DNA from: Brachybacterium sp. SGAir0954
GTDB taxonomy: Bacteria; Actinomycetota; Actinomycetes; Actinomycetales; Dermabacteraceae
Assembly (NCBI RefSeq): GCF_005490785.1
Contig: NZ_CP027295.1
Location: 682,001-746,000 of the forward strand
DNA length: 64,000 nt
Reading direction: 5' to 3'
Shown one piece after another: positions 18,113-25,748 of this stretch. The translations under genes were made by a program, and so were the position numbers. Within the stretch, counting starts at the first letter, position 1; each line of letters starts with the position of its first letter. The notes under the pieces were generated by a model. The model saw nothing but the letters and a program-made list of their open reading frames with translations, was not told where the DNA came from and did not search any database.

Positions 18113-18289
18113 TCAGGCGTCCGGGGTGGTGGGCACCGCGTGCTCGCGGGCCCGGCGGATCCCCGAGGTCACGGCCGCGCGGACCACGAAGTAGAGGATG
18201 ACGAAGAAGATCGCGAGCCCCACCGCGTAGGCGAGCAGGGGGAGCAGGATGATGAGCACCTCGTACCCGCCGAGTCCGGTGTATTCCAT
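18113..18289 (-). CDS. Small single-helix membrane protein (58 aa)
   Basis: ATG at 18289 to TGA at 18113. It opens MEYTGLGGYEVLIILLPLLA and continues hydrophobic through VGLAIFFVILYFVVRAAV (residues 23-40), then a basic cytoplasmic tail (GIRRAREHAV). One long or two closely spaced helices are possible. It lies 9 nt after the next minus-strand gene and is probably co-transcribed with it. Unknown function. Confidence 0.6.
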   Translation of the reverse strand: MEYTGLGGYEVLIILLPLLAYAVGLAIFFVILYFVVRAAVTSGIRRAREHAVPTTPDA

Positions 18290-18298
18290 CGTCAGAGC

Positions 18299-18556
18299 CT
18301 AATCGCGGAGGGCCTGCTCCGGGTTCGGTTCGGGGAGGGTGCTCGGTGCGGGAGGCTGCTGGTGCGCGATCAGGGCAGGATCCGGCGTCGGGTCCGTCGG
18401 CATCACCTGCCCCGTCGGGCCGCCGTGCCGGTTCATCACCGCGACGGCGACGATGACGAGCGCGCCGAGCACGAAGATCAGCAGCAGCACGAGCATCGAG
18501 GGGTCCCACGGTGTGGAGAGGCCGACGGGCATCAGCCCGGAGTCGGGATCGCTCAT
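18299..18556 (-). CDS. Small membrane protein (85 aa)
   Basis: It opens MSDPDSGLMPVGLSTPWDPS, has one clear helix MLVLLLIFVLGALVIVAVAV (residues 21-40) and a Pro-rich cytoplasmic tail. Its partner gene 9 nt downstream is also a small membrane protein, so the pair may act together. No family recognised. Confidence 0.6.
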   Translation of the reverse strand: MSDPDSGLMPVGLSTPWDPSMLVLLLIFVLGALVIVAVAVMNRHGGPTGQVMPTDPTPDPALIAHQQPPAPSTLPEPNPEQALRD

Positions 18557-19009
18557 GGCTCTGCCTCCAGTTCTGCTCGGGGACCCGTGCGGCGCGCACG
18601 GAACAGGACCGGAGGCGTCTGCGGCCCGTCCATTCGGGACAAGGTAGCGGGAACCGGGCGGAGCGGACGAGCGGATCCCGCCCCCGAGACAGAGCCGAGA
18701 CCTTCGGTGGTGGAGAGGTGGATCGGAGTGACCCTGCCCGGACCTCAGCGGCGGAACTCGCCGGGGAGGAGCCGCAGCGCCTCAAGGACCCGGGGCGAGA
18801 CGCCGGTGAAGGTGCCTGCCTCGAGGAGCGTCACCCCGGCGAGGTCCTCGTCGGCGATGTCGAGGCCAGGCGTCCTTGCACCTCGACCTCCGCGATCCAG
18901 CGACACGCCAGATCCCGTGGACGCCGACGTGCCGGGAGGTGGACATCGGCCGATCACACCACGATGGGCGGCGCCGCGCCACCGGCGGGACTCGTCACCG
19001 GGATCGTGC
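18557..19009. other. 453-bp stretch, possible remnant only
   Basis: A 70-codon minus-strand frame (18745-18957) ends in a protein-like tail, GVTLLEAGTFTGVSPRVLEA, but its first half is low complexity and no family is recognisable. I read the stretch as non-coding or decayed. It precedes the broken tautomerase gene. Confidence 0.4.
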
Positions 19010-19301
19010 TCAGAGCTCCACGGTGCACCCGAGTGAGAGGTCCTGTGCGTTCATCCCACGGATCCCCCAGTTGACCTTCGGCGTCTTGACGATGGTGATC
19101 TCCACGCTGTGCGGTCGGATGCCGGTCCCGTCCTCGCTGCGGCGGAAGAGCTCGCTGATGAGCTGTCGCTTCGCGGCTCCGACGCGCCGTGACGTGGTAC
19201 GGGAAGCTGTTCGAGGTGAGGAGGACGATCAGCTCCTCACGGTTCCCATCGCGGGGAGCGAGCAGCCGCAGCGAGACGGTCGGGGCGGTGGCGTTGTTCA
19301 T
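19010..19301 (-). pseudogene. Tautomerase-like protein remnant, frameshifted
   Basis: From ATG 19301 the frame reads MNNATAPTVSLRLLAPRDGN ... SFPYHVTAR. Near 19180 the homologous reading moves by one base to VGAAKRQLISELFRRSEDGT, then EITIVKTPKVNWGIRGMNAQ and ends LSLGCTVEL. The second part matches the C-terminal half of the Tautomerase_2 group (AKRALY..., P-E/H-V-x-I, NWGIRG). The total of 292 nt is not a multiple of three. The catalytic N-terminal Pro and the first beta-alpha-beta unit are missing, so this is a doubly damaged gene or a fragment with an assembly error. Confidence 0.65.
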
Positions 19302-19340
19302 CGGGTCACGGCAGGACGGGCCTTTGTCCGGCCAACGGGG

Positions 19341-19346
19341 CACCAT
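19341..19346 (+). promoter_or_regulatory. -10-like box, leaderless DksA-type gene
   Basis: CACCAT, 6 nt before the ATG at 19353. Confidence 0.3.
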
Positions 19347-19352
19347 GGGGTG

Positions 19353-19727
19353 ATGGAGTCTTCCCAGCAGGATCTCGTGCCGCCCGGTGACCGGGCCGCG
19401 CAGCTCGCGGAGCGGCGGGCTGCAGCGCGCGCGCAGCTCGAGGAGATCGAGCAGGAGCTCGTCGCGCTGCGCCGCACCCGCGAGGGCGAGGCGGACGACG
19501 ACGAGCACGATCCCGACGGGGTGCCGCTCTCGGCGCAGTGGTCGCGCCTCGAGGGGCTGCGCCTCGCCCGCCTCGACGCGCTCGCCGGGATCGACGAGGC
19601 GCAGGAGCGGCTGCGCCGCGGAGAGGACGGCCGCTGCGCCCGCTGCGGGAAGCCGATCGCCCCGGCCCGCCTCGCGGTGCGCCCCGAGGCGACGACCTGC
19701 ATCGACTGCGCCGATCTCGTCGACTGA
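19353..19727 (+). CDS. TraR/DksA-type C4 zinc-finger protein
   Basis: A 124-residue protein. A long charged coiled-coil region (AERRAAARAQLEEIEQELVA) leads to a C-terminal zinc finger CARCGKPI ... CIDCADLVD (CxxC-x17-CxxC) near residues 94-120. Proteins of this group bind RNA polymerase through its secondary channel and modulate transcription; actinobacterial small members are poorly studied. The acidic tip residues of classical DksA are not obvious. Monocistronic, ahead of larA. Confidence 0.85.
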   Translation: MESSQQDLVPPGDRAAQLAERRAAARAQLEEIEQELVALRRTREGEADDDEHDPDGVPLSAQWSRLEGLRLARLDALAGIDEAQERLRRGEDGRCARCGKPIAPARLAVRPEATTCIDCADLVD

Positions 19728-19859
19728 GCCGACCGGTCAGCGACCGGTGCTCCTGCACCGAGGCCTCCGGGGGAACCCTGGGCACCGATGCTCGCGGAGC
19801 GCCAGGGGGCGGGGCATGGCAACACCCGGTCAACCTTGTCCTGATCAGGCGCGTCAGAG

Positions 19860-19865
19860 CATCAT
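19860..19865 (+). promoter_or_regulatory. -10-like box, leaderless larA
   Basis: CATCAT, 6 nt (all G) before the ATG at 19872. The G-run could alternatively be a weak ribosome-binding site. Confidence 0.35.
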
Positions 19866-19871
19866 GGGGGG

Positions 19872-21206
19872 ATGAGCGAGCCCAGCGTGACGATCCCGCC
19901 GATCCAGCCGATCCCCGAGGGGCTCGCCGAGCGCGCGGCGCTCCTCGGCGGCCCCGAGGGCACGCTCGCCCCGGAGGCGATCCGCGGCTTCGTCGCCGAG
20001 CAGCTCGCCGGTCAGGACCTCGACGGCAAGAGCGTCTGCCTGATCATCCCCGACGGCACCCGTTCCGTGCCGCTGCCGCTCGTGCTGCCCGCGATCCACG
20101 AGGCGCTCGCCGGCCGCGCCGCCTCCGTCACCGTGCTCATCGCGCTCGGCACCCACGCCGCCATGAGCCCGGAGGCGATCGACGTGCTGCTCGGCTCCAC
20201 CGAGCGCGGCGCCGCGGCGACCTACCCCGGCTGGGAGGTCGTCAACCACGCCTGGCACGACGAGGAGCAGATCGCCGACCTCGGCGAGATCCCCGCGGAG
20301 CGCATCGCCGAGCTCACCGGCGGCCTGCTCACCGACGTCCCCATGCGCGTGCAGATCAACCGGCTCGTCGCCGAGTCCGACGTCAACCTCATCGTGGGGC
20401 CCGTGTTCCCGCACGAGGTCGTCGGCTTCTCCGGCGGCAACAAGTACTTCTTCCCCGGCTGCTCCGTGCACGACGTCATCGACATCTCCCACTGGGTGGG
20501 GGCGCTCATCACCGCGAGCCGCATCATCGGCACCCTCGGCATTACACCCGTGCGCCAGCTGATCGACGCCGCGAGCGAGCTCATCCAGGCGGAGAAGCTC
20601 GCCTTCACGATGGACGTGAAGGAGGGCGGGGCGGATCTCGGCGCGATCGCCTTCGGCGACCCGCAGGCCGCGTGGGCCGCGTGCGCGAAGATCTCCGCGC
20701 AGACCCACATCACCTACGTCGAGAAGCCGTACCGGCGGATCGTCGCGATCGTGCCGGAGATGTACGACGACATGTGGACCGGCGCGAAGGGCTTCTACAA
20801 GTCCGAGCCCGTGTGCGCCGACGGCGGCGACGTCATCATCTACGCCCCGCACATCACCGAGGTCGCCGCCATGCACCCGGGGATCCGCGAGATCGGCTAC
20901 CACAACATCGAGTACTTCACGAAGCAATGGGACCGCTTCGCCGGCCACCCCTGGGGCGAGCTCGCGCACTCCACGCACGTGACGGGCCTGGGCACCTACG
21001 ACCCGGAGACCGGTGTAGAGGAGCAGCGGGTGAACCGCTACTTCGCGACCTCGATCAGCGCGGAGGAGTGCGCCGCGCACAACGTGCTCTACACGGACCC
21101 CGCCTCGCTGGACCTCGACGCCCTGCGCGCGGATCCGGAGACCCTGGTCATCGATCATGCGGGTGAGGTCCTGTTCCGTCTCGCCTCGGAGAAGGAGGGC
21201 GTGTGA
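19872..21206 (+). CDS. larA: Lactate racemase-family protein LarA (nickel-pincer enzyme)
   Basis: A 444-residue DUF2088 protein. LarA interconverts D- and L-lactate, and relatives racemise or epimerise other 2-hydroxy acids, using a nickel pincer nucleotide bound to an active-site Lys. Key segments are visible: GTHAAMSPEA with the catalytic His, FPHEVVGFSGGNKYFFPG with the second His and the cofactor-linked Lys, and VIDISHWVGAL with the nickel-ligand His. The length is normal. It heads a larA-larE-larB operon with overlapping genes, confirming cofactor dependence. The true substrate among 2-hydroxy acids is not certain. Confidence 0.92.
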   Translation: MSEPSVTIPPIQPIPEGLAERAALLGGPEGTLAPEAIRGFVAEQLAGQDLDGKSVCLIIPDGTRSVPLPLVLPAIHEALAGRAASVTVLIALGTHAAMSPEAIDVLLGSTERGAAATYPGWEVVNHAWHDEEQIADLGEIPAERIAELTGGLLTDVPMRVQINRLVAESDVNLIVGPVFPHEVVGFSGGNKYFFPGCSVHDVIDISHWVGALITASRIIGTLGITPVRQLIDAASELIQAEKLAFTMDVKEGGADLGAIAFGDPQAAWAACAKISAQTHITYVEKPYRRIVAIVPEMYDDMWTGAKGFYKSEPVCADGGDVIIYAPHITEVAAMHPGIREIGYHNIEYFTKQWDRFAGHPWGELAHSTHVTGLGTYDPETGVEEQRVNRYFATSISAEECAAHNVLYTDPASLDLDALRADPETLVIDHAGEVLFRLASEKEGV

Positions 21207-22084
21207 GCGCCGCCGCGACCACCGCCCCGACCCTCACCCCGGACGCGCTCACCGGCGAGGCGCTCACCCTCGCGGACGACGTCGCCGCGCAGCTCTCCGG
21301 CGTGCGCCGCCTCGGCGTCGCCTACTCCGGCGGCGTGGACTCCGCGACCCTGCTCGCCCTCGCCGTGCGCGCCCTGGGCAGCGAGAACGTGGTCGCGCTG
21401 CTGGGCGTCTCCGCGTCCCTCGCCCGCCGCGAGCACCGCCTCGCCCTGCGCACCGCGCAGGAGATCGGCGCGGAGGTCGTCGAGATCGCGACCGCGGAGA
21501 TGGACAACCCCGAGTACGCGAAGAACGACGCTGCTCGGTGTTTCCATTGCAAGGAAGAGCTGTTCACCCGCATCGACGAGGAGATCGTCGCCGCTCATGC
21601 GCTCGACGCCGTCGCCTACGGCGAGAACGCGGACGACGCCACCCGCCACGACCGCCCCGGCGCCGGCGCCGCCACCCGCCACCGCGTGCTGCGCCCCCTC
21701 GCGACCGCCGGCATGACGAAGGCCCAGGTGAGGGACGTGGCACGCGGCCTCTCGCTGAGCGTCGCGGACAAGCCCGCCGCCCCCTGCCTCTCCTCCCGGA
21801 TCCCCTTCGGCCGGGCCGTCACCCCGGAGAAGCTGCGCCAGATCGACGAGCTCGAGGACGCCGTGTTCGACGCCGGCTTCAGCGACTGCCGCGTGCGCCA
21901 CCACGGCGACGTGGCCCGCATCGAGCTGCCCACCGGCGAGCTGCCCCGCGCCGTCGAGCCCGCCGTCCGCGCCGCCCTCGTCGCCGCCGGCCGCTCCGCC
22001 GGGTTCCACCACGTCACGATCGACCTCGAGGGCATCCGCTCGGGCCTGTTCGCGCTGCAGGTCGTGCGGCGGGACGATGCCTGA
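21203..22084 (+). CDS. larE: ATP-dependent sacrificial sulfur transferase LarE
   Basis: A 293-residue PP-loop enzyme that donates the two sulfurs of the nickel-pincer cofactor. It has the ATP pyrophosphatase loop AYSGGVDSATLL near residues 36-47, then RCFHCKEELF, and KPAAPCLSSRIPFG with the Cys that in the Lactobacillus plantarum enzyme becomes dehydroalanine, so this is the sacrificial single-turnover type rather than the [4Fe-4S] type. GTG start, 4-bp overlap with larA (GTGA). Confidence 0.93.
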   Translation: MSAAATTAPTLTPDALTGEALTLADDVAAQLSGVRRLGVAYSGGVDSATLLALAVRALGSENVVALLGVSASLARREHRLALRTAQEIGAEVVEIATAEMDNPEYAKNDAARCFHCKEELFTRIDEEIVAAHALDAVAYGENADDATRHDRPGAGAATRHRVLRPLATAGMTKAQVRDVARGLSLSVADKPAAPCLSSRIPFGRAVTPEKLRQIDELEDAVFDAGFSDCRVRHHGDVARIELPTGELPRAVEPAVRAALVAAGRSAGFHHVTIDLEGIRSGLFALQVVRRDDA

Positions 22085-22832
22085 CCGGGGGAGCGGGGCC
22101 GACGGCTCCGGGGGGGGCGACGGGGCTGACGGGGCCGACGGCCGCATCGACGGGATGCTCGAGCTCGACCTCGATCGCGCCTCCCGCCGCGGCGCCCCCG
22201 AGGCGGTGCTGTGCGACGCGAAGAGCGTCGAGCAGGTCGCCGCGATCGCCGGGGAGTACGCGCGCCTCGCCGCCGCGGGCCGCGCGGACCTGGGCCCCGT
22301 GCTGTTCACCCGGGCCGACGCCGCGCGCGCCGCCGCCGTGCTCGCCGCCCTCCCCAGTGCCCACCAGGACCCGGTCGCCCGGTTCCTCGCCTGGCCCGCC
22401 GAGCCGCCCGCGCCGAGCGGCGGTCTCGTGATCGTCGCCTGCGCCGGCACGAGCGACCTGCCCGTGGCCCGCGAGGCGGAGCTCACCGCCCGCCACCTGG
22501 GCCGCCCCACCCGGCTCATCGCGGACATCGGCATCGCCGGCCTGCACCGGCTCATCGCGCGCCTGCCCGAGCTGCGGGAGGCGGCCTGCGTGGTCGTCGC
22601 CGCCGGCATGGACGGGGCGCTGCCCACCGTCGTCGCCGGTCAGATCGCCGCGCCCGTCGTCGCCCTGCCCACCTCCGTCGGCTACGGCGTCGCCGAGGGC
22701 GGCCGCGCCGCACTCACCACGATGCTCTCCGCCTGCGCCCCCGGCATCGGCGTGGTCAACATCGACAACGGCTACGGCGCCGGCCACCTCGCCGCGCAGA
22801 TCGCCCGCTGGGCGCCCGCGCCGCCTGGCTGA
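22077..22832 (+). CDS. larB: Nickel-pincer cofactor biosynthesis protein LarB
   Basis: A 251-residue PurE-like enzyme that carboxylates and hydrolyses nicotinic acid adenine dinucleotide, the first step to the cofactor. LarB-like sequence: DLDRASRRGAPEAVLCDAKS, IVACAGTSDLPVAREAELTA, VVVAAGMDGALPTVVAGQIA, ALPTSVGYGVAEGG, VNIDNGYGAGHLAAQIAR. The N-terminal ~25 residues are a Gly/Asp/Ala linker made of repeated GGGGCCGACGG-like DNA and are not part of the family. It overlaps larE by 8 bp. LarC, the nickel insertase, is not in the window. Confidence 0.93.
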   Translation: MPDRGSGADGSGGGDGADGADGRIDGMLELDLDRASRRGAPEAVLCDAKSVEQVAAIAGEYARLAAAGRADLGPVLFTRADAARAAAVLAALPSAHQDPVARFLAWPAEPPAPSGGLVIVACAGTSDLPVAREAELTARHLGRPTRLIADIGIAGLHRLIARLPELREAACVVVAAGMDGALPTVVAGQIAAPVVALPTSVGYGVAEGGRAALTTMLSACAPGIGVVNIDNGYGAGHLAAQIARWAPAPPG

Positions 22833-23218
22833 AGGCCGGAGGGCGAGTTCTCAGCGGGATAGGCGGCTCAGGAGGTCGGCGTAGCGGCTGCGCGCCGCTG
22901 CTGACAGCCGGCCGACCGTGCGTCCAGAAGCCCGTCGCGCAGCGGCAGGACCAGGCGCTGTGCCGTGGTGTCGCGACTGGTCGAGCAGTTCGGAGCGCTC
23001 GGCTTCGCCAGCTGCCCGTCGATGATCGCGGCGAAGACGCGCGTCGCCATGTCCCGGCTCGGGAGGGCTGGGAGCGCCATACCCGCGATCGCATTCAGCT
23101 CGACGAGGGTGACACGATCGTCCGGTTCGCGGAGTGCCGCGGTGAGGGCGCGACAGCCGTCCCCCGGCGCCGTGGTGGCGGACGGTCTCCTCGGCTCGGT
23201 GTCGCCCCTCTCGTCGCC
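22833..23218. other. 386-bp gap; open minus-strand frame of doubtful coding
   Basis: Downstream of both larB and the AAA gene. On the minus strand, the reading frame of the AAA gene continues open past its TGA to 22868 for about 115 codons. It includes a protein-like stretch (LREPDDRVTLVELNAIAGM ... PSRDMATRVFAAIIDGQL); the first ATG in it is at 23080. It could be a decayed or very small gene, or chance in GC-rich DNA. Nothing else seen. Confidence 0.35.
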
Positions 23219-24601
23219 TCAGTCGTCATCGCTGGTCTCGTGGTCCTCTGCGTCGAGTGCCATGGCGTCCCGGAGCTCGCCGGCTTCGCGGACGAGTGCG
23301 TCGACGGCTGAGATGAGGTGGGCGTCGGCGAGGTCCTCATGGAGGGCGAGTGAGGTCATCACGGCACGGCGCACCGCTTCCTTCGCGAAGGAGCCCGTGG
23401 TGCCCCCGGCGGCGACGGCCGCCTGATCGATCCCTCGCTCGGTGAAGGGGAGGTGGTGCCCGTACCGGGTGAAGAGCTGGCGGCGGAGCGCCAGATCAGG
23501 GGACGGGATCTCCACGGCGAGGTCGATGCGTCCGGGCCGCAGAGCGAGAGCTTCTTCGAGCACTCCCACGCGGTTCGTGGTCAGCACGAAGGCGATGTCG
23601 GCGTCGTCGGCGAGCCCGTCGAGGACGTCCAGGACGTCGAAGAGGACGGAGCGCTCTCCCTCGCTGAAGTCGCGATCGGCGGCGACGAGGTCGGCGTCCT
23701 CGAGGACGATGATGGCTCGGCCCAGATCTCGAGCAGCGTCAGCAGCCTGCCTGATGTGGCTGAGGGAGTCCCCGTTCAGAACGATCGCCGTCGTGTCCGC
23801 GGCGCGGGAGAGGAGGTATCGCACGGTATGGGTCTTGCCGGTCCCGGGAGGGCCGAACAGCAGGACCCCCCGCGAGAGGTGCTGCCCGGCTGCGCGGAGC
23901 GCGGCGGCGTTCTCGCTCACGCCGAGCACTGATTCCTCGATGCGATCCAGGCTCCCCGCCGGCAGGACGACATCCTGGCGGGGGACCTGAGGCCGGGGAT
24001 GGAACCTGATCTCGCCCTGCTCCGAGCCGTACTGCCCTGCGACGAAGCTGACCACCTGCCCGCCGAGCGCTGACTGCTCCCGGACATGGGCGTCGATGTG
24101 GGAGAGCACGCGGCGGGAGACGGCGGCGTCGGCCGAGAGCACCTCGACCGCGATGGCGCCCTCCGGGTCCTGACTGGTCGACTCGGTCGCGAACGCGATG
24201 ACCGGCAGGCCGTCGATCTCCAGCTGTCGGATGGCGTTGGTCGCCACGTGCGTGACCCGGCCCGGCCCGGAGGGCAGGGCCGTGCGCTCGACCGATCCCC
24301 ACGCGTAGTTGCCGTACCGGTTCGACAGCACCTCGGAGAGGCCGTCGGGATCGTCGGCCGGGACGACTCCGCGAAGGGACTGCGTCGCCGAGAGCGCGTC
24401 CAGAGCGGCGTCGACGTCGACCCATCTCCAGTGAGGGAACTCCTGGCGCACCGGGGCGAGCGAGCGAGGACTGGCTCCCAGATGCCTGCCGAGCTCGGAC
24501 TCGAAGACGTCCCGATCGGGCTGCTCGGCGAGGTCGCTCATCGTGTCGAGGAACTTCTGGAACTGGATGGCGAAGGCCGAGACGTCGAGTTCAGGGGACA
24601 T
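23219..24601 (-). CDS. AAA+ ATPase
   Basis: A 460-residue protein. Residues 1-240 are an unassigned N-terminal domain; the AAA+ module follows: Walker A GPPGTGKT (250-257), Walker B IIVLEDAD (297-304), sensor-1 TTN (341-343), and arginine-finger-like LRPGRID (354-360). A helical lid ends in an acidic tail. It belongs to the FtsH/spastin-like classic AAA group by motif but has no protease domain or transmembrane helix. The start at 24601 lies 10 nt after the stop (in its proper frame) of a small HTH gene, suggesting an operon. The same frame is open upstream to 24970, which matters for the repeat-driven fusion discussed in the findings. Cellular role unknown. Confidence 0.85.
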   Translation of the reverse strand: MSPELDVSAFAIQFQKFLDTMSDLAEQPDRDVFESELGRHLGASPRSLAPVRQEFPHWRWVDVDAALDALSATQSLRGVVPADDPDGLSEVLSNRYGNYAWGSVERTALPSGPGRVTHVATNAIRQLEIDGLPVIAFATESTSQDPEGAIAVEVLSADAAVSRRVLSHIDAHVREQSALGGQVVSFVAGQYGSEQGEIRFHPRPQVPRQDVVLPAGSLDRIEESVLGVSENAAALRAAGQHLSRGVLLFGPPGTGKTHTVRYLLSRAADTTAIVLNGDSLSHIRQAADAARDLGRAIIVLEDADLVAADRDFSEGERSVLFDVLDVLDGLADDADIAFVLTTNRVGVLEEALALRPGRIDLAVEIPSPDLALRRQLFTRYGHHLPFTERGIDQAAVAAGGTTGSFAKEAVRRAVMTSLALHEDLADAHLISAVDALVREAGELRDAMALDAEDHETSDDD

Positions 24602-24611
24602 GTCGTCAAAC

Positions 24612-24867
24612 CTATCCGTACTGCTCAGGTTCGTCTTCTCGATTCTCGTGGTGGAGGAGGTCGTCGCATCGGCACTCGAGGACGCGACAGATCGCGTCGA
24701 GGGTCGAGGGTCGAGGGTCGAGGGTCGAGGGCCGACAGGCGGACGGCCGTGGCGCGTCCGTTCTTCAGGACCGCGACGTTCGCCGGAGCGATGCCGATGG
24801 CATCGGCGAACTCGCCCACGCCCATGCCTCTGGCGCCGCCCAGCGGGCCGGAGGACAGCGCCCCCAC
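24612..24867 (-). pseudogene. Small Cro/C1-type HTH regulator interrupted by heptanucleotide repeats
   Basis: From GTG 24867 the frame gives MGVGEFADAIGIAPANVAVL KNGRA, the recognition core of the YozG-like HTH family. In intact relatives this is followed by VRFSTLDAICRVLxCxxxDLL. Here the sequence reads VRLSALD, then five 7-bp repeats, and the expected continuation AICRVLECRCDDLLHHENRE appears one frame away, ending at 24612. As written, translation ends early at 24625 (80 codons). Collapsing the repeats to one unit gives a 75-residue protein of normal shape. The first helix is poorly conserved, so the gene may already be degenerate; a reversible repeat-controlled state is the alternative. 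Confidence 0.65.
24696..24730 (+). repeat. Five perfect tandem 7-bp repeats (GTCGAGG)
   Basis: GTCGAGG repeated five times without a mismatch, inside the small HTH gene on the opposite strand. Each gain or loss of a unit changes the reading frame, so the tract is a candidate slipped-strand switch. Confidence 0.93.
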
Positions 24868-24884
24868 ACCGCGCCCGGGCAGGG

Positions 24885-24890
24885 GAGAAT
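24885..24890 (+). promoter_or_regulatory. -10-like box, leaderless SMR gene
   Basis: GAGAAT, 6 nt before the ATG at 24897; no clear ribosome-binding site. Confidence 0.3.
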
Positions 24891-24896
24891 GGCCCC

Positions 24897-25358
24897 ATGA
24901 CCTGGCTGCTCCTGGCCGGCGCGATCCTCAGTGAGGTGACCGCGAGCCTCTCCCTCAAGGCAGCCCTCACCCACCCCGCGCTGTACGTGCTGGTCGTGGC
25001 CGGCTACCTCTCCTCCTTCAGCCTGCTCGCGCTCGTGCTGCGGCGCGGGATGCCGCTCGGGGTCGCCTACGGGGTGTGGGGCGCGAGCGGCGTGGTGCTC
25101 ACCGCGCTGCTGTCCACGCTCCTGTTCGCGGAGCCGCTCACCGCGCTCATGGGAATCGGCGTCCTGCTCGTCGCCGCCGGGGTGATGGTCGTCGAGCTCG
25201 GCTCGCAGCGGGCCCATGCGGAGGAGGGGGCGGGAGCTCCGTCGTCCTCGTCAGCTGCGTCGGCCCCGTCGGCCACCGCCCCCGGCCCTGCCGCCGCACT
25301 CGCGACGGCGACGTCGGAGATCCCCGTCGTCGACCCGCACCAGGAGGACCTCCGATGA
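24897..25358 (+). CDS. SMR family multidrug efflux subunit A
   Basis: A 153-residue small multidrug resistance protein. It has four helices in the first ~105 residues and the essential membrane Glu in LLLAGAILSEVTASLSLKAA (near residue 13), then the family segment GVAYGVWGASGVVLTAL. The C-terminal ~45 residues are an Ser/Ala/Pro-rich tail, unusual for a family of ~110 residues. It overlaps the next SMR gene by 4 bp (ATGA), which is typical of obligate heterodimers such as EbrA/EbrB. It exports cationic or guanidinium-type compounds using H+. Confidence 0.88.
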   Translation: MTWLLLAGAILSEVTASLSLKAALTHPALYVLVVAGYLSSFSLLALVLRRGMPLGVAYGVWGASGVVLTALLSTLLFAEPLTALMGIGVLLVAAGVMVVELGSQRAHAEEGAGAPSSSSAASAPSATAPGPAAALATATSEIPVVDPHQEDLR

Positions 25359-25675
25359 GCGCCCTGCTGCTCGCCGGCGCGATCCTCGCCGAGGTCACCG
25401 GCACCCTCACCCTGCGGGTCGCCGCGACCGGGCGCCGTGCCCTCTACGCGGTCGTCGGCCTCGCCTACCTGCTCGCCTTCGCGCTGCTCTCCGCCGCGCT
25501 CGCCCACGGCCTCCCGCTCGGCGTCGCCTACGGCGTGTGGACCGCCGCCGGGATCGTGCTCACCGCCGTCGCCTCGCGGCTGCTGTTCGGGGAGGTGCTG
25601 AACCGCGTGATGGCGCTCGGCATGGGGCTCATCGTGCTCGGCGTGCTGCTCATCGAGCTGGGCGCCGCGCACTGA
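25355..25675 (+). CDS. SMR family multidrug efflux subunit B
   Basis: A 106-residue SMR protein of normal size with four helices and the conserved Glu in LLLAGAILAEVTGTLTLRVA, then GVAYGVWTAAGIVLTAVASR. A strong AGGAGG site (25342-25347) sits inside the preceding gene. Pairing with the upstream SMR gene suggests a heterodimeric antiporter of the EbrAB or YkkCD type. Confidence 0.9.
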   Translation: MSALLLAGAILAEVTGTLTLRVAATGRRALYAVVGLAYLLAFALLSAALAHGLPLGVAYGVWTAAGIVLTAVASRLLFGEVLNRVMALGMGLIVLGVLLIELGAAH

Positions 25676-25748
25676 GGAACGCCCTGGGCAGTACCGTAGG
25701 GGCGGGCCCCCGGCGGCCCGGTCACCGAGGACCAGGAGGAGATGCAGG

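Noticed and set aside
23219..24970. 583-codon version of the AAA ATPase starting at 24970
   Set aside because: The extra N-terminal part is Arg-rich without homology and overlaps the SMR gene. It matters only as the open frame for a repeat-driven fusion; the normal start is 24601.
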